Assembly: GCA_027858235.1 (NCBI GenBank)
Contig: JAQIDC010000038.1
Coordinates: 1-35,150, forward strand
Length of the DNA stretch: 35,150 nt
From: Patescibacteria group bacterium
Lineage (GTDB): Bacteria > Patescibacteriota > Patescibacteriia > Patescibacteriales > BM507
Reading direction: 5' to 3'
The notes beneath the pieces were generated by a model. That model saw nothing but the letters and a program-made list of their open reading frames with translations. It was not told the origin of the DNA and made no database searches. Positions 16,423 to 24,565 of the stretch are shown one piece after another. Made by a program: the position numbers and the translations under genes. How positions within the stretch are numbered: the first letter of the stretch is position 1; every line of letters begins with the position of its first letter.

Positions 16423-16796
16423 CTAAATATTCAATTAATATAAACTTTTTTAAAAGAAAATCTTATAACTATTTATTTTGTGAACATTGGGAAATTTTGG
16501 AGTAAAATGAAGCGCCCGCCTGGCTCGAAGTTAACAGCCGTATATAATTATAATGCTTAATATCGCTAGACATGAACAACATATTTAATGTGTTAACGCC
16601 ATTTCGGACAGGTAGAAAGCTCAATAAAATGTCCGCTGTTTGAGGAATGGAGTGTTGACGAAATGACGAGTTCGGAATTTTATTAGATTTCATAGCAGAA
16701 TGATCCAAAATTTTCTCAGAGAACGTTTTTGCGTACTTTTATATGCCCGAGCGAAGCGACAAAATGCCCTTGGGGTGAAAAAGTACATAAAAAAAG
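16423..16796. other. Intergenic segment of higher GC, no supported gene
   Basis: 374 bp between dus and cysS. The stretch from about 16490 to 16780 is visibly richer in GC than its neighbours. It contains a hairpin-capable pair CGGACA / TGTCCG (within 16600-16640) and an inverted-repeat-bounded element at 16733-16786. A 79-codon minus-strand ORF (16469-16708) exists but looks like no protein I know and lacks a ribosome binding site. I consider this decayed or repeat DNA that holds the dus promoter. Confidence 0.5.
16733..16786. repeat. 54-bp element bounded by inverted repeats GTACTTTT / AAAAGTAC
   Basis: The outer 8-bp arms are perfect (16733-16740 and 16779-16786). The GC-rich interior contains CGAGCGAAGCGA. 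It lies just downstream of cysS on the minus strand and could act as an end-of-transcript structure, or be a small palindromic repeat. Confidence 0.5.
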
Positions 16797-18206
16797 CTAT
16801 ATTTTTTTCAAAATACTATCTTCATTGCCATCTTCAACTAAATAACCAATATCTCTCAAATCATCTCTCAATCTATCTGAGGCTTCCCAGTCTTTATTTT
16901 TTCTTGCTTCTTCTCTTTGTTTAAAAATACTCAAAACATCATCTGGGTAAATTTCTAAATCTTTTCTTTCGCCCAATCCAAGACCCAATACTTTATCAAA
17001 ATCTATTACAGTGGCTAGCTTCTCTCCCTCGGAAATATCTGACTTCAAAACTGCTTGCACTACTGCCATTGCTTTTGGTGTATTAAAATCATCTGAGATT
17101 GCTTGTTCAAAAAGATTTTTATATTCTGCATTTATTCTCCCTTTTTTTTCTCCGAGTTTAATAACACTATTAAGCAATCTTTTATAACCTATTGAAGCAG
17201 ACTCCAAAGATTCCCAGGTGAAATTTTGTTTTGAACGATAATGTGCTTGCAAATAAAAATATCTTAAAGCGAAAGGAGAGAATCCTTTTTCCTTGATATC
17301 AGAAAGACTATAGGAAGTTCCCTCTGATTTAGACATTTTACCATTATTTACCAGAAGATGTTCATTGTGTAACCAATAGTTTGAAAATGTTTTACCATTT
17401 GCAGATTCACTTTGTGCAATCTCATTAGTATGATGAACAGGAACATGCTCTATTCCACCCATATGAACGTCGATAGTCTTACCTAGACATTTTCTACTCA
17501 TAGCCGAACATTCAATGTGCCAACCAGGAAAACCAATACCTTCTTTAACTAAAGCTGAATTAAATGGAGATTCCCAGTACTGCAAGGCATTTTTATGTAC
17601 TCCTGCTCTAAAAAACCATAATACAAAATCCTCTTTATTCTTTTTTTGAGAATCTGTAACATCGCCACTCCCCGCTCCAGAAATATTTTTTTCAATATTT
17701 TGTCTAGAAAGCTTGTTATAATCTTTTGCCTTTGATATATCAAAGTATATAGCCAAATCGGTGGTGTAGGCATAGCCCTTGTCAAGCAACTCGGCTGTCA
17801 TCTTAATCATTTCATCAATATATTGTGTAGCTTTTGGTTTATACTTTGGTTCTAGTATGTTTAACTCTCTAGTGTCATTTTCATATAAATCAATATATTT
17901 TTGAGCTATCTCTGCTGGCTTCAATCCTTCTCTTTTGGCACTCTTTTCCATTTTATCATCCCCTTCATCATTATCTGAACTAAGGTGTCCCACATCAGTA
18001 TAGTTTCTAACCAAGGAAACCCTGTAATCTAGATAAGAAAAAATCCTGACTACAGCATCTGTACAGAAAGAACCTCGCAGATTACCAATATGCTGAGTCC
18101 AATATACCGTTGGCCCGCAATGATATATCCCAACTCTCCCCTTCTTAAGGGGTTTGAACTCTTCTTTTTTTCTAGATAAGGTATTGTATAAAATTATTTT
18201 TTTCAT
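16797..18206 (-). CDS. cysS: Cysteine-tRNA ligase
   Basis: A 469-aa class I aminoacyl-tRNA synthetase that charges tRNA-Cys. Signatures: IYHCGPTVYWTQHIGNLRG, with the zinc-binding Cys and HIGN version of HIGH; WHIECSAMS, with the second zinc Cys; and HHTNEIAQSE, with the zinc His and Glu. KMSKSEGTS is the KMSKS loop. The C-terminal DALR-type helical domain (RREEARKNKDWEASDRLRDD-like) completes the family plan and length. It is the last gene of the mra/dcw operon, 31 nt after murF. That linkage is unusual outside reduced genomes. Confidence 0.98.
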   Translation of the reverse strand: MKKIILYNTLSRKKEEFKPLKKGRVGIYHCGPTVYWTQHIGNLRGSFCTDAVVRIFSYLDYRVSLVRNYTDVGHLSSDNDEGDDKMEKSAKREGLKPAEIAQKYIDLYENDTRELNILEPKYKPKATQYIDEMIKMTAELLDKGYAYTTDLAIYFDISKAKDYNKLSRQNIEKNISGAGSGDVTDSQKKNKEDFVLWFFRAGVHKNALQYWESPFNSALVKEGIGFPGWHIECSAMSRKCLGKTIDVHMGGIEHVPVHHTNEIAQSESANGKTFSNYWLHNEHLLVNNGKMSKSEGTSYSLSDIKEKGFSPFALRYFYLQAHYRSKQNFTWESLESASIGYKRLLNSVIKLGEKKGRINAEYKNLFEQAISDDFNTPKAMAVVQAVLKSDISEGEKLATVIDFDKVLGLGLGERKDLEIYPDDVLSIFKQREEARKNKDWEASDRLRDDLRDIGYLVEDGNEDSILKKI

Positions 18207-18237
18207 GCTTCTATACTACTAAATATGCCTAATAAAA

Positions 18238-19524
18238 TCAAGAACTGAGCCAATCTTCATCTTGTCTTACAAGAAACTCAGTTGATTGTTCTTTATTTTT
18301 GAGAAGGATTTTTACAATTTTTTCCATTCTAGCTCCTTGTGATCCTTTAACTAACACTAAATCTCCTTCTTCTATTTTACTTTCAACATGCTCCACTAAA
18401 TCTTTCTGTGATTCGAAATGAAATACTTGAGTTTTATTCATTTTTCCTTTCAAGGCGCCACTGCAAATATTTTTTGCAAATTCCCCAACGCAAAGAAGTG
18501 TATCTATTTTATACTTTGCAATATTCCAACCAATCTTATAATGTTCTTCATCCGATTCGTCACCAAGTTCAAGCATATCACCAAGTATGACAATCTTCCT
18601 TCCCTCTTCACTTTCTATTTCAGAGAGCGTCTCAATCGCTTTAAGCGAAGATTGCGGAGAAGAATTGTAAGTATCATCAATTAGTACTGAATCATTTATT
18701 CCCTCTAAAATATTTAGTCTTCCCTTTGGAGATTTAAAATCTCTTAAGGCCTCTGATATTTCTAGCAAATTCATTCCAAATTCTCGACCGACTATTGAGG
18801 CTACCAATGAAGCATAAACAAGGTGATAACCAATTGAACCATTCATGAATACAGGAACAACAGACCCTTTATACCTTAATTTAAAATTAATTCCTGAAAA
18901 TCCAGAATTCTTATTGTCAAATTTAAATCGCAGCTCTTCAGCTCTAACATCAGCTCTTTCATCAAAACCATAACTAATTACTTTTTCTTTGCTTAGGCTA
19001 ATTATTTCTCTGCTTTTTTCATTGTCATAATTAATAACAGCGAGTCCTTTTTTATTTAGATTTGTAATTATTTTTGCTTTTTCTCTTTTTATTTTATCTA
19101 TCGTTCCAAAATATTCAATATGCGACATTCCCACATTCGTTATTACACCAATATCACATTTCAAAATTTTATTTAGATAATCCATGTCGCCTGGTCTATC
19201 AACACCCATTTCTAAAACTAAAATTTCTGGATAGAACTTATCTTTTTTTGTTAACATTCTAAAGCCTTCCAAAAAAAGAAAAAACCAACTTAAAATATTT
19301 TTTCCAGGAGATTCAAATCCAAGAATAGATAGTGGTAAACCTATCTCATTGTTATAATTTTTTAAACTCTTCCCTACTCTATATTTTTTTGAAAGTACTG
19401 TAAATACTGCTTCTTTGGTTGTGGTTTTGCCAACACTCCCAGTAACACCAATAATCTTTGGTTTATATTTTTTTAAAACCAGCTTAGCAATTATTTTTAA
19501 TATAAATTGTAGTATTTTTCGCAT
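18238..19524 (-). CDS. murF: UDP-MurNAc-tripeptide-D-Ala-D-Ala ligase MurF
   Basis: A 428-aa Mur ligase that adds D-Ala-D-Ala to the UDP-MurNAc-tripeptide in the cytoplasm. The ATP-binding loop is VTGSVGKTTTKEAV (about residues 27-40). LEMGVDRPGDMDYL and ITNVGMSHIEYFGTIDKIKREK contain the carbamylation/metal region. The C-terminal domain has DDTYNSSPQSSLKAI and VILGDMLELGDESDEEH, both characteristic of MurF rather than MurC, MurD or MurE. The short N-terminal substrate domain is reduced to a hydrophobic helix (LQFILKIIAKLVL), which may associate with the membrane. It follows ftsI by 4 nt. No other mur genes are in the window. Confidence 0.94.
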   Translation of the reverse strand: MRKILQFILKIIAKLVLKKYKPKIIGVTGSVGKTTTKEAVFTVLSKKYRVGKSLKNYNNEIGLPLSILGFESPGKNILSWFFLFLEGFRMLTKKDKFYPEILVLEMGVDRPGDMDYLNKILKCDIGVITNVGMSHIEYFGTIDKIKREKAKIITNLNKKGLAVINYDNEKSREIISLSKEKVISYGFDERADVRAEELRFKFDNKNSGFSGINFKLRYKGSVVPVFMNGSIGYHLVYASLVASIVGREFGMNLLEISEALRDFKSPKGRLNILEGINDSVLIDDTYNSSPQSSLKAIETLSEIESEEGRKIVILGDMLELGDESDEEHYKIGWNIAKYKIDTLLCVGEFAKNICSGALKGKMNKTQVFHFESQKDLVEHVESKIEEGDLVLVKGSQGARMEKIVKILLKNKEQSTEFLVRQDEDWLSS

Positions 19525-19528
19525 ATTT

Positions 19529-21520
19529 TTATCTTAATCTTTCTTTAGGTATTTTCCAATAATTTAATATAAACTCAGCAATATCTCCAAAAAGTGGAGC
19601 AGCTGATGAAGCAGAATAATAAACATCTTTTGGATCATCAAGTCTAACTAACATTACAAATTCTGGCTCTTCAACCGGGGAAAACCCTACAAAAGTATGA
19701 ATAGTTTTCTCACCATAACCTTTGGTTACATCATCCGCTACTTGGGCCGTTCCTGTTTTCCCTGCTACATAATAGCCATCTACGGCAGCAAGTTTAGCGT
19801 GACCACCGTCGACTACATTGACAAGCATTCCAGATAGTATCAAGGCTGTTTTTTCTGAAATTACTCTTTTTAGTTCCCGAGCTTGGGTTACACTTTTTGT
19901 TCCATTCGAATCTATCATTTCAGCCACTAAATATGGTTTCATAAGTTTTCCTCCATTGGCTATTGCAGCATAGGAATTTATAAGCTGGAGCGGTGTAGCT
20001 GTAATACCTTGACCAAAAGATGCAACAGCCGAGTCAACTGGTCTAATTGTTTTTCTGAGAAGATTTGATATATCACCAGGAGCTTCTGTTTCAAGCTCAA
20101 TCCCTTCCTTTTCACCAAAACCAAAATCTTTAACATATTGTGTAAATATCTTATCGCCAGTTTTCTCCATTGCAAATATGACTCCGGTATTAAGTGAATT
20201 TTCTAAAACAGAGCTCATATCGGCCCATCCCCATGCCCCATGAGTACTAAAATCAGAATTCTTAATTGGTTTCGGCCAACCTTCAATCATTATACTTCCC
20301 TTATCTTCATAGATAGTTTTTGGTGTTATAGCCCCTGTATCAAGACCAGCCGCCATTGTTATTGTCTTAAACACCGACCCTGGCTCATACTGCCCAAAGA
20401 TTGCTTGATTGTTATAGACTTCAGAGTTCTCTGCTTCTCTATAGTTATTTGGATCGTAATCAGGATAAGAACACATAGCAACAATTTCTCCAGTTTGTGG
20501 TCTCATGACAATAACACTCCCTGCATCGGCACCATGTCTCTCTGCTGACTCTTTTAATTTAGTGCATGCTGTAAACTGAATAGTTCTATCAATAGTCAAA
20601 ACCAAATCACTTCCATTCTGTTCCTTGTCATATTCCATATCATTTACTATAATCACATTCCCCTGAGCATCACGTTCTGCTTTTATTAAACCAGCTTTTC
20701 CAGATAACTCTACGTCAAAAAATCCCTCAAGACCATATAGGCCTTTTTTTTCATCTGAAGAATAACCATAAAATCCTGAAATATGAGAAGAAAAATCTTC
20801 AGGATAATATCTGTGTTTCTGCATTAAATAACTTATACCAGGTATATTTTGTTCTAAAACTTTTCCCAACCCCTCCTCATCAACCTTGTCTTTAATTGGT
20901 TCATAGGGATCATTCTTTTTTGAAAACTTATTTTTAAATTCGTCAACTATTTCATTTTTTTTGAGACTTATATTCGCCTCTCTTTTTATATTTAAGAATT
21001 CAGCATATTCTTCATCGCTTAGTAAAGATTTTTGATTATTTTCTAACTCCACTTTTTTAGAAAGTATTTCTTCTTCGCTTAAGCCGACTAAGCTATCTAG
21101 CTCATTAATTATTTCGTCTCTTTTTTCATCATTTAGCATTTCCTCTACCTCTTTCTCAACATCTTCTCTAAATAAAATTTCGTAAATTTTATCAGCAGCT
21201 TCTTCTGGATTTTCAATATCTTTTGGAACAGCAAAAATATGGGCAAATTCTTTATTGGTTGCGATTGGGTAAAGATCTCTTTCCTCTCCATCTCCTCTAT
21301 CTTGAATAAATATTTTTCCTCTTTCTGGTTCTAGCTTATTCAAGACCTGATGCTGAGATGAAGCTAGGGCAATATAGAGATCATGGTTCGCAACCTGTAA
21401 ATAGTATAGACGATAAACCACAGCTAACCACAACAAAAAAATAATCGCAATTACTACATTAATGCGATTATTATAATCCATTCCTGGTTTTTTCCTAAGT
21501 TTTCTATTTTTAAATTTCAT
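19529..21520 (-). CDS. ftsI: Division transpeptidase FtsI (class B penicillin-binding protein)
   Basis: A 663-aa septal DD-transpeptidase. One N-terminal transmembrane helix (about residues 20-40) anchors it, and the pedestal domain and transpeptidase lie outside. Catalytic motifs: SVFK with Ser382 and Lys385, SLN at 442-444, KTGT starting at Lys588. No PASTA domain is present. A highly charged, helix-forming insert of roughly 100 residues (about 105-215, rich in Glu and Lys) sits in the pedestal before the conserved HRYYP and YGLEGFFD segments. It lies 43 nt after ftsL and 4 nt before murF, the normal dcw order. A role in cell division rather than elongation is inferred from that neighbourhood. 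Confidence 0.94.
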   Translation of the reverse strand: MKFKNRKLRKKPGMDYNNRINVVIAIIFLLWLAVVYRLYYLQVANHDLYIALASSQHQVLNKLEPERGKIFIQDRGDGEERDLYPIATNKEFAHIFAVPKDIENPEEAADKIYEILFREDVEKEVEEMLNDEKRDEIINELDSLVGLSEEEILSKKVELENNQKSLLSDEEYAEFLNIKREANISLKKNEIVDEFKNKFSKKNDPYEPIKDKVDEEGLGKVLEQNIPGISYLMQKHRYYPEDFSSHISGFYGYSSDEKKGLYGLEGFFDVELSGKAGLIKAERDAQGNVIIVNDMEYDKEQNGSDLVLTIDRTIQFTACTKLKESAERHGADAGSVIVMRPQTGEIVAMCSYPDYDPNNYREAENSEVYNNQAIFGQYEPGSVFKTITMAAGLDTGAITPKTIYEDKGSIMIEGWPKPIKNSDFSTHGAWGWADMSSVLENSLNTGVIFAMEKTGDKIFTQYVKDFGFGEKEGIELETEAPGDISNLLRKTIRPVDSAVASFGQGITATPLQLINSYAAIANGGKLMKPYLVAEMIDSNGTKSVTQARELKRVISEKTALILSGMLVNVVDGGHAKLAAVDGYYVAGKTGTAQVADDVTKGYGEKTIHTFVGFSPVEEPEFVMLVRLDDPKDVYYSASSAAPLFGDIAEFILNYWKIPKERLR

Positions 21521-21563
21521 GCACTGGTTTTAATCTCTTTTAAATCCATGGGTCAAATACACC

Positions 21564-21923
21564 TTACCTCAATGCTACATAATCATCTCCTGGGTTGATA
21601 TAGTCAATCTTGTCAGACTTAACCATTCCAAGCTCTTCAACTCTAATAGCAAGACTGTTATATGATTCGATCAAAGTTAAATCAAGTTCTAGGCTATCTT
21701 TTTGTTTATTTAGATAATTTACTTCTTTTTGTAAATCATTAATGACAAAACCCTTTACAGACAAATCATTCTTCACAAGAATATAGGAGATGCTTGATCC
21801 CATGATCATTATTGAGACCAAAGAAATAAGTAATCCAAGATTCATAAAATTTCTTCTTTTTCTTGAAGTAGTACTTCTTCTATTATTATTATTCTTAAAT
21901 TTGTCTTTTTGATTTTTGTCCAT
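21564..21923 (-). CDS. ftsL: Cell division protein FtsL-like
   Basis: A 119-aa bitopic protein. The N-terminal cytoplasmic tail of about 27 residues is very basic and Asn-rich. One transmembrane helix (about 28-50) is followed by a coiled coil with regular hydrophobic spacing (VINDLQKEVNYLNKQKDSLE) and a short tail with VEELGMVKSDKIDYI, typical of FtsL/FtsB. Its position between rsmH and ftsI decides for FtsL. It would bind FtsB and FtsI in the divisome. Confidence 0.85.
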   Translation of the reverse strand: MDKNQKDKFKNNNNRRSTTSRKRRNFMNLGLLISLVSIMIMGSSISYILVKNDLSVKGFVINDLQKEVNYLNKQKDSLELDLTLIESYNSLAIRVEELGMVKSDKIDYINPGDDYVALR

Positions 21924-21943
21924 TTAGTATTGACACCCCCCTT

Positions 21944-22011
21944 TATTCCCCTCTTGTTTATCCCGAAGAAAGCGGGAAGAGGGGTGGCACGATAGTGCCG
22001 GGGTGTGTTAT
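21944..22011. repeat. Structured dispersed repeat, copy A
   Basis: Outer stem CCCCTCTT / AAGAGGGG (21948-21955 and 21977-21984) encloses TCCCG / CGGGA. Second hairpin GGCAC-GATA-GTGCC (21986-21999), then GGGGTGTGTT. It fills the ftsL-rsmH gap inside the operon, so it is transcribed. Same family at 23273, 23363, 24800 and 24872. Confidence 0.85.
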
Positions 22012-22020
22012 TTTATTTAA

Positions 22021-22983
22021 TTAAATCTTCTCCGCCACTCGCATTTTTGCACTTCGAGCTTTTGGGTTTCTTGCCAACTCCTCCTCAGAAGCCTGCAATA
22101 TTTTTTTAGTTATTATTTTTATACTAGCCTTATGACCACACTGGCAAACTGGAAAGCTAGGTGGGCAATGGCAATCAATACTTTCCTTCTTAAATAGGTT
22201 TTTTACTATTCTGTCTTCAAGACTGTGATATGAAATTACAGCTATGCGACCTCCCATTTTTAACAAACGTAAACTGTCTGGCAATGCTTTTTCAATGTTT
22301 TTTAACTCTTCGTTAGTTTCTATTCTTAATGCCTGAAATGTTTTTGTAGCACAGTGTATTTTTTGTCTCTTGTAAAAAGCGGGCACTGCTTCTTCTATTA
22401 TTTCTACTAAATCTTTCGTAGTATCAATGCTTCCTTTTTTTCGGGCATCAAATATTCCTCCTACTATCCTTTTATGAAACTTTTCTTCACCTAACTCTTT
22501 TATAATTATTTCCAATTCTTCCCTACTGTAATTATTTACCAAATCCCACGTTCTGTTGTTATTATCACCAAATGCCATATTTAATGGTGTTTCATCCTTA
22601 AAGGAGAATCCTCTATTAGTGTCCTCTAACTGCGCATTTGATAAACCGAGGTCAAAAACGATACCAGAGAAAAGACCTTCATCAAATTTTTCTTCATTAT
22701 TTTTTCTAAAATTATTCTCGGCAGATTCATAAATATTTTTAAAATTAGTGTTTTCTAAAATTATATTATTTAATTTTTCTTTTTTTAAAATTTCTGAAGC
22801 GATTTCTATTGACCAAGGGTCTAAATCAAAGGACATCAACTTTCCTTTTTCCCCTAATCTTTTTGCAATTGCTACTGTGTAACCAGCTCCTCCCAATGTT
22901 CCATCTATATAATATTCTCCTTCTTTGGGGTCAAGATATTCAATAACCTCATCAAGCATAACTGGGACATGTCTATATTCCAT
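22021..22983 (-). CDS. rsmH: 16S rRNA (cytosine(1402)-N4)-methyltransferase RsmH
   Basis: A 320-aa SAM-dependent enzyme that methylates C1402 in the ribosomal P site. It begins EYRHVPVMLDEVIEYLDPKE, as the family does. The SAM motif is YIDGTLGGAGYTVAIAKRLG, followed by FDLDPWSIE. GIVFDLGLSNAQLED, RGFSFKDETPLNM, ALRIETNEELKNIEKALP and GGRIAVISYHSLEDRIVKN are all RsmH signatures. A Cys-rich stretch near the C-terminus (CHCPPSFPVCQCG) and the ending NPKARSAKMRVAEKI are also typical. Second conserved gene of the mraZ operon. A 6-bp hairpin (22993-23008) stands 9 nt upstream of its ATG, and there is no Shine-Dalgarno sequence. Confidence 0.97.
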   Translation of the reverse strand: MEYRHVPVMLDEVIEYLDPKEGEYYIDGTLGGAGYTVAIAKRLGEKGKLMSFDLDPWSIEIASEILKKEKLNNIILENTNFKNIYESAENNFRKNNEEKFDEGLFSGIVFDLGLSNAQLEDTNRGFSFKDETPLNMAFGDNNNRTWDLVNNYSREELEIIIKELGEEKFHKRIVGGIFDARKKGSIDTTKDLVEIIEEAVPAFYKRQKIHCATKTFQALRIETNEELKNIEKALPDSLRLLKMGGRIAVISYHSLEDRIVKNLFKKESIDCHCPPSFPVCQCGHKASIKIITKKILQASEEELARNPKARSAKMRVAEKI

Positions 22984-22992
22984 ATAATTTGA

Positions 22993-23042
22993 CTCGCTTG
23001 TGAGCGAGGCACCCGATCAATCGCCAAGCGATCTGAGTGGGC
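22993..23042. repeat. Palindromic element just upstream of rsmH
   Basis: Hairpin CTCGCT-TGTG-AGCGAG (22993-23008), followed by CGATC and GCGATC arms and GGCC. GC-rich relative to its surroundings. It lies in the transcript immediately before the rsmH start. Confidence 0.5.
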
Positions 23043-23062
23043 CTATTATTAACTAAACTCTT

Positions 23063-23197
23063 CTATTTTAACTTTATAGCTCTAGCCCTCTTAAAAATCT
23101 CCCTTCTTAAATTATTTGTTTCAAATAAAGGATTTTTAATAACTTTAATATCAACCCTTCCTTCTTTTATATTTTTTATTTTTATTTCTATTGGCAT
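23063..23197 (-). CDS. Possible 44-aa basic protein between mraZ and rsmH
   Basis: An ATG-to-TAG ORF of 44 codons on the operon strand. It begins MPIEIKIKNIKEGRVDIKVI and contains NPLFETNNLRREIFKRARAI. The composition (11 Lys/Arg-rich turns, alternating beta-like start, helical end) is protein-like, and this stretch lacks the repeats that crowd both sides of it. No family recognised and no Shine-Dalgarno sequence, although most genes here lack one. If real, it is co-transcribed with mraZ and rsmH. Confidence 0.4.
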   Translation of the reverse strand: MPIEIKIKNIKEGRVDIKVIKNPLFETNNLRREIFKRARAIKLK

Positions 23198-23272
23198 ACA
23201 CGTAAATTTCGAATGACGAATTTCGATTTTCGAATTAATCTTCTAATTTTTAAATTAAAATACTTTTTGAAT

Positions 23273-23314
23273 CCCCTCTTGAGAGGGGTGGCAACTTTGT
23301 TGACGGGGTGTGTT
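23273..23314. repeat. Structured dispersed repeat, copy B
   Basis: Stem CCCCTCT-TG-AGAGGGG (23273-23288), second stem CAAC-TTT-GTTG (23292-23302), then ACGGGGTGTGTT. Compare copy E, where the second stem is CAGC-TTT-GCTG. Confidence 0.85.
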
Positions 23315-23362
23315 TCGTCGTTTATCTGACTAATCATTTACGCACCTCCCCGCTTCGCGGTA

Positions 23363-23399
23363 CTCCTCTTCCCGCTTTCTTCGGGATAAACAAGAGGAG
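23363..23399. repeat. Structured dispersed repeat, copy C (inverted)
   Basis: Reverse-orientation copy of the copy A outer hairpin: CTCCTCTT ... AAGAGGAG enclosing CCCG and CGGG. It is preceded by another small GC hairpin CCGC-TTC-GCGG (about 23350-23360). Confidence 0.75.
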
Positions 23400-23432
23400 A
23401 TTTTATTTTGAAATAACTATCTTTTCTATTTT

Positions 23433-23474
23433 AAATTCTAAATTCCTAATTCCTAATTCTAAATTCTAAATTCC
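23433..23474. repeat. AT-rich short tandem repeat after mraZ
   Basis: Degenerate iterations of the 8-9-mer AAATTCTA / AATTCCT run up to the mraZ stop codon. A similar low-complexity motif flanks the gap at 32250-32375. Confidence 0.7.
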
Positions 23475-23906
23475 CTACACTCCCAAATCACCCAAAGCTT
23501 CAGCTATTTCACTACTATCCCCCTCTGAACTTTCTTTATATTTATCCCAATCACTTTCATTCCAAATTTCCAACCTATCATACAAACCAGCTACTATTGT
23601 TTTTTTATCTAGGTTTGCAAACTTTCTTAAATATTCTGGTAATGTAACACGTCCCTGTGAATCAAACTCTACATCCATAGCCCCAGCTAACATCATACGA
23701 CTAAATGCTCTTGCTTTAGATTGACTGATTGGTAAATTAGACAATTTTTTAGCAATATCACCCCATTCTTTCTTTGGATATAAAAAAAGACAGTTATCTA
23801 AACCCTTCGTAACAACTGCTCCTTCTTCAAGCATCGAACGGAACTTCGCAGGAACCGCTAACCTACCTTTTGCATCTAAATTATGATTGTATTCACCGAT
23901 GAACAT
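23475..23906 (-). CDS. mraZ: Transcriptional regulator MraZ
   Basis: A 143-aa ring-forming DNA-binding protein with two SpoVT/AbrB-like half-domains. Signature strands are NLDAKGRLAVPAKFRSML (near the N-terminus) and EFDSQGRVTLPEYLRKF (second half). MraZ represses or modulates its own mra/dcw operon by binding repeated boxes near the promoter; three such boxes are visible at 24517-24565. I place the start at the ATG at 23906. The codon before it is TTG (23909), and the resulting MFIGEYNHNLDAKGR start matches the family's usual MF... beginning. The first gene of the operon, followed by rsmH about 490 nt later. Confidence 0.96.
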   Translation of the reverse strand: MFIGEYNHNLDAKGRLAVPAKFRSMLEEGAVVTKGLDNCLFLYPKKEWGDIAKKLSNLPISQSKARAFSRMMLAGAMDVEFDSQGRVTLPEYLRKFANLDKKTIVAGLYDRLEIWNESDWDKYKESSEGDSSEIAEALGDLGV

Positions 23907-23912
23907 CAATTT

Positions 23913-23937
23913 GAATTATGAATTATGAATTATGAAT
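23913..23937. repeat. 7-mer tandem repeat next to the mraZ start
   Basis: GAATTAT repeated 3.6 times, ending 7 nt upstream of the mraZ ATG. On the operon strand this makes the ribosome-entry region simple AT-rich sequence that contains CATAAT at each unit. Confidence 0.85.
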
Positions 23938-23952
23938 CTCCTCTTTTGTCAT

Positions 23953-24059
23953 CTCGAGCGAAGTGCTAACGTAGTCGAGAGATCATAAATAAACTCTTTC
24001 AATAATTTTTGTCATTCTGAAGTGAGACCTCAAATATTATGGTTTAGCTCACTCCAGAA
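23953..24059. repeat. Two hairpin repeats in the mraZ leader
   Basis: The first unit (about 23953-23985) has CTCGA and TCGAG arms around an imperfect GC-rich interior with GAGCGAAGTGC. The second (24015-24059) pairs TTCTG-A-AGTGAG with CTCACT-C-CAGAA, 11 pairs and one mismatch. Both begin with GTCAT, like other palindromic repeats in this region. Confidence 0.65.
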
Positions 24060-24133
24060 CAACAGTTTTGTTACATGTTTTGTGTTACATGTTACATGAA
24101 TTGCACGACAAGCAAATTTGACCTTTTAAGGCC

Positions 24134-24212
24134 AAAAGGAGTTTGATATAGAATTTTAATATCAGACCCCTTCTTCACCTTAATTCTAGTCATTCCGGGC
24201 TTGACCCGGAAT
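24134..24212. repeat. Two further palindromic repeats in the mraZ leader
   Basis: 24134-24175: long hairpin, arms AAAAGGAGTTTGATAT and ATATCAGACCCCTTCT. 24192-24212: perfect ATTCCGGG-CTTGA-CCCGGAAT inside TCATTCC...GGAATCCAG. The latter closely resembles a widespread palindromic repeat of alphaproteobacterial and rickettsial genomes (from memory, not checked). Confidence 0.7.
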
Positions 24213-24321
24213 CCAGAAAAATCTAAAGAGAACTTCCCTTTTATTTTCTTTCTCCTCCTTAGATTAAAAGAAAATAAGATTTTGTTTTTGTTATATTTTG
24301 TTTTAATGATTATTAACTTGT

Positions 24322-24450
24322 CATTCTGCCTGTCCCGTCATTTGCGGGAGAACGAAACGCCAGTGCAGTGATAGAATCTAACATATTTTTGTCTTTTCTA
24401 AGATCCGAGAAGAAGTTTGACCAATGTTGAGTCCTGATCAAACCCCTTCT
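24322..24450. repeat. Repeat fragment and hairpin at the 5' end of the mraZ leader
   Basis: 24322-24372 holds a GC-rich stretch with TCCCG and CGGGA arms (CCGTCATTTGCGG). 24408-24450 is a hairpin with arms AGAAGAAGTTTGA and TCAAACCCCTTCT; in the minus-strand RNA two G-U pairs complete a 13-bp stem. It is related in sequence to the hairpin at 24134-24175 (shared TTTGA and ACCCCTTCTT). Confidence 0.6.
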
Positions 24451-24516
24451 TTGTCCTAAAAACGCACCCCCATGCGTAAAAAACATTTTAGAATGATGAA
24501 AGTGTTTCAAAATTCT

Positions 24517-24565
24517 CCACTTTCCCCCACTTTTCACCTATCTACTATCAGTATACACCACTTTT
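24517..24565 (-). promoter_or_regulatory. Three MraZ-type boxes (AAAGTGG)
   Basis: On the minus strand AAAGTGG occurs at 24564-24558 (inside the promoter spacer), 24533-24527 and 24523-24517. Start-to-start distances are 31 and 10 bp, whole helical turns, so the boxes face the same side. MraZ is known to bind short direct repeats of this type (AAAGTG[G/T] in mollicutes, TGGG-containing repeats in E. coli). Confidence 0.8.

Noticed and set aside
16530-16560. Sequence vaguely like a dif/XerCD site (GTATATAATTATAATGCTTAA)
   Set aside because: The match to the consensus arms is partial and could be chance in AT-rich DNA.
16469-16708. 79-codon minus-strand ORF between dus and cysS
   Set aside because: No ribosome binding site, no recognisable motif, and a composition unlike the neighbouring genes. 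More likely non-coding.
24313-24537. 74-codon minus-strand ORF in the mraZ leader
   Set aside because: It begins with GTG and its first codons are the MraZ boxes. Its end is a palindromic repeat, and the product resembles nothing. Treated as leader RNA.
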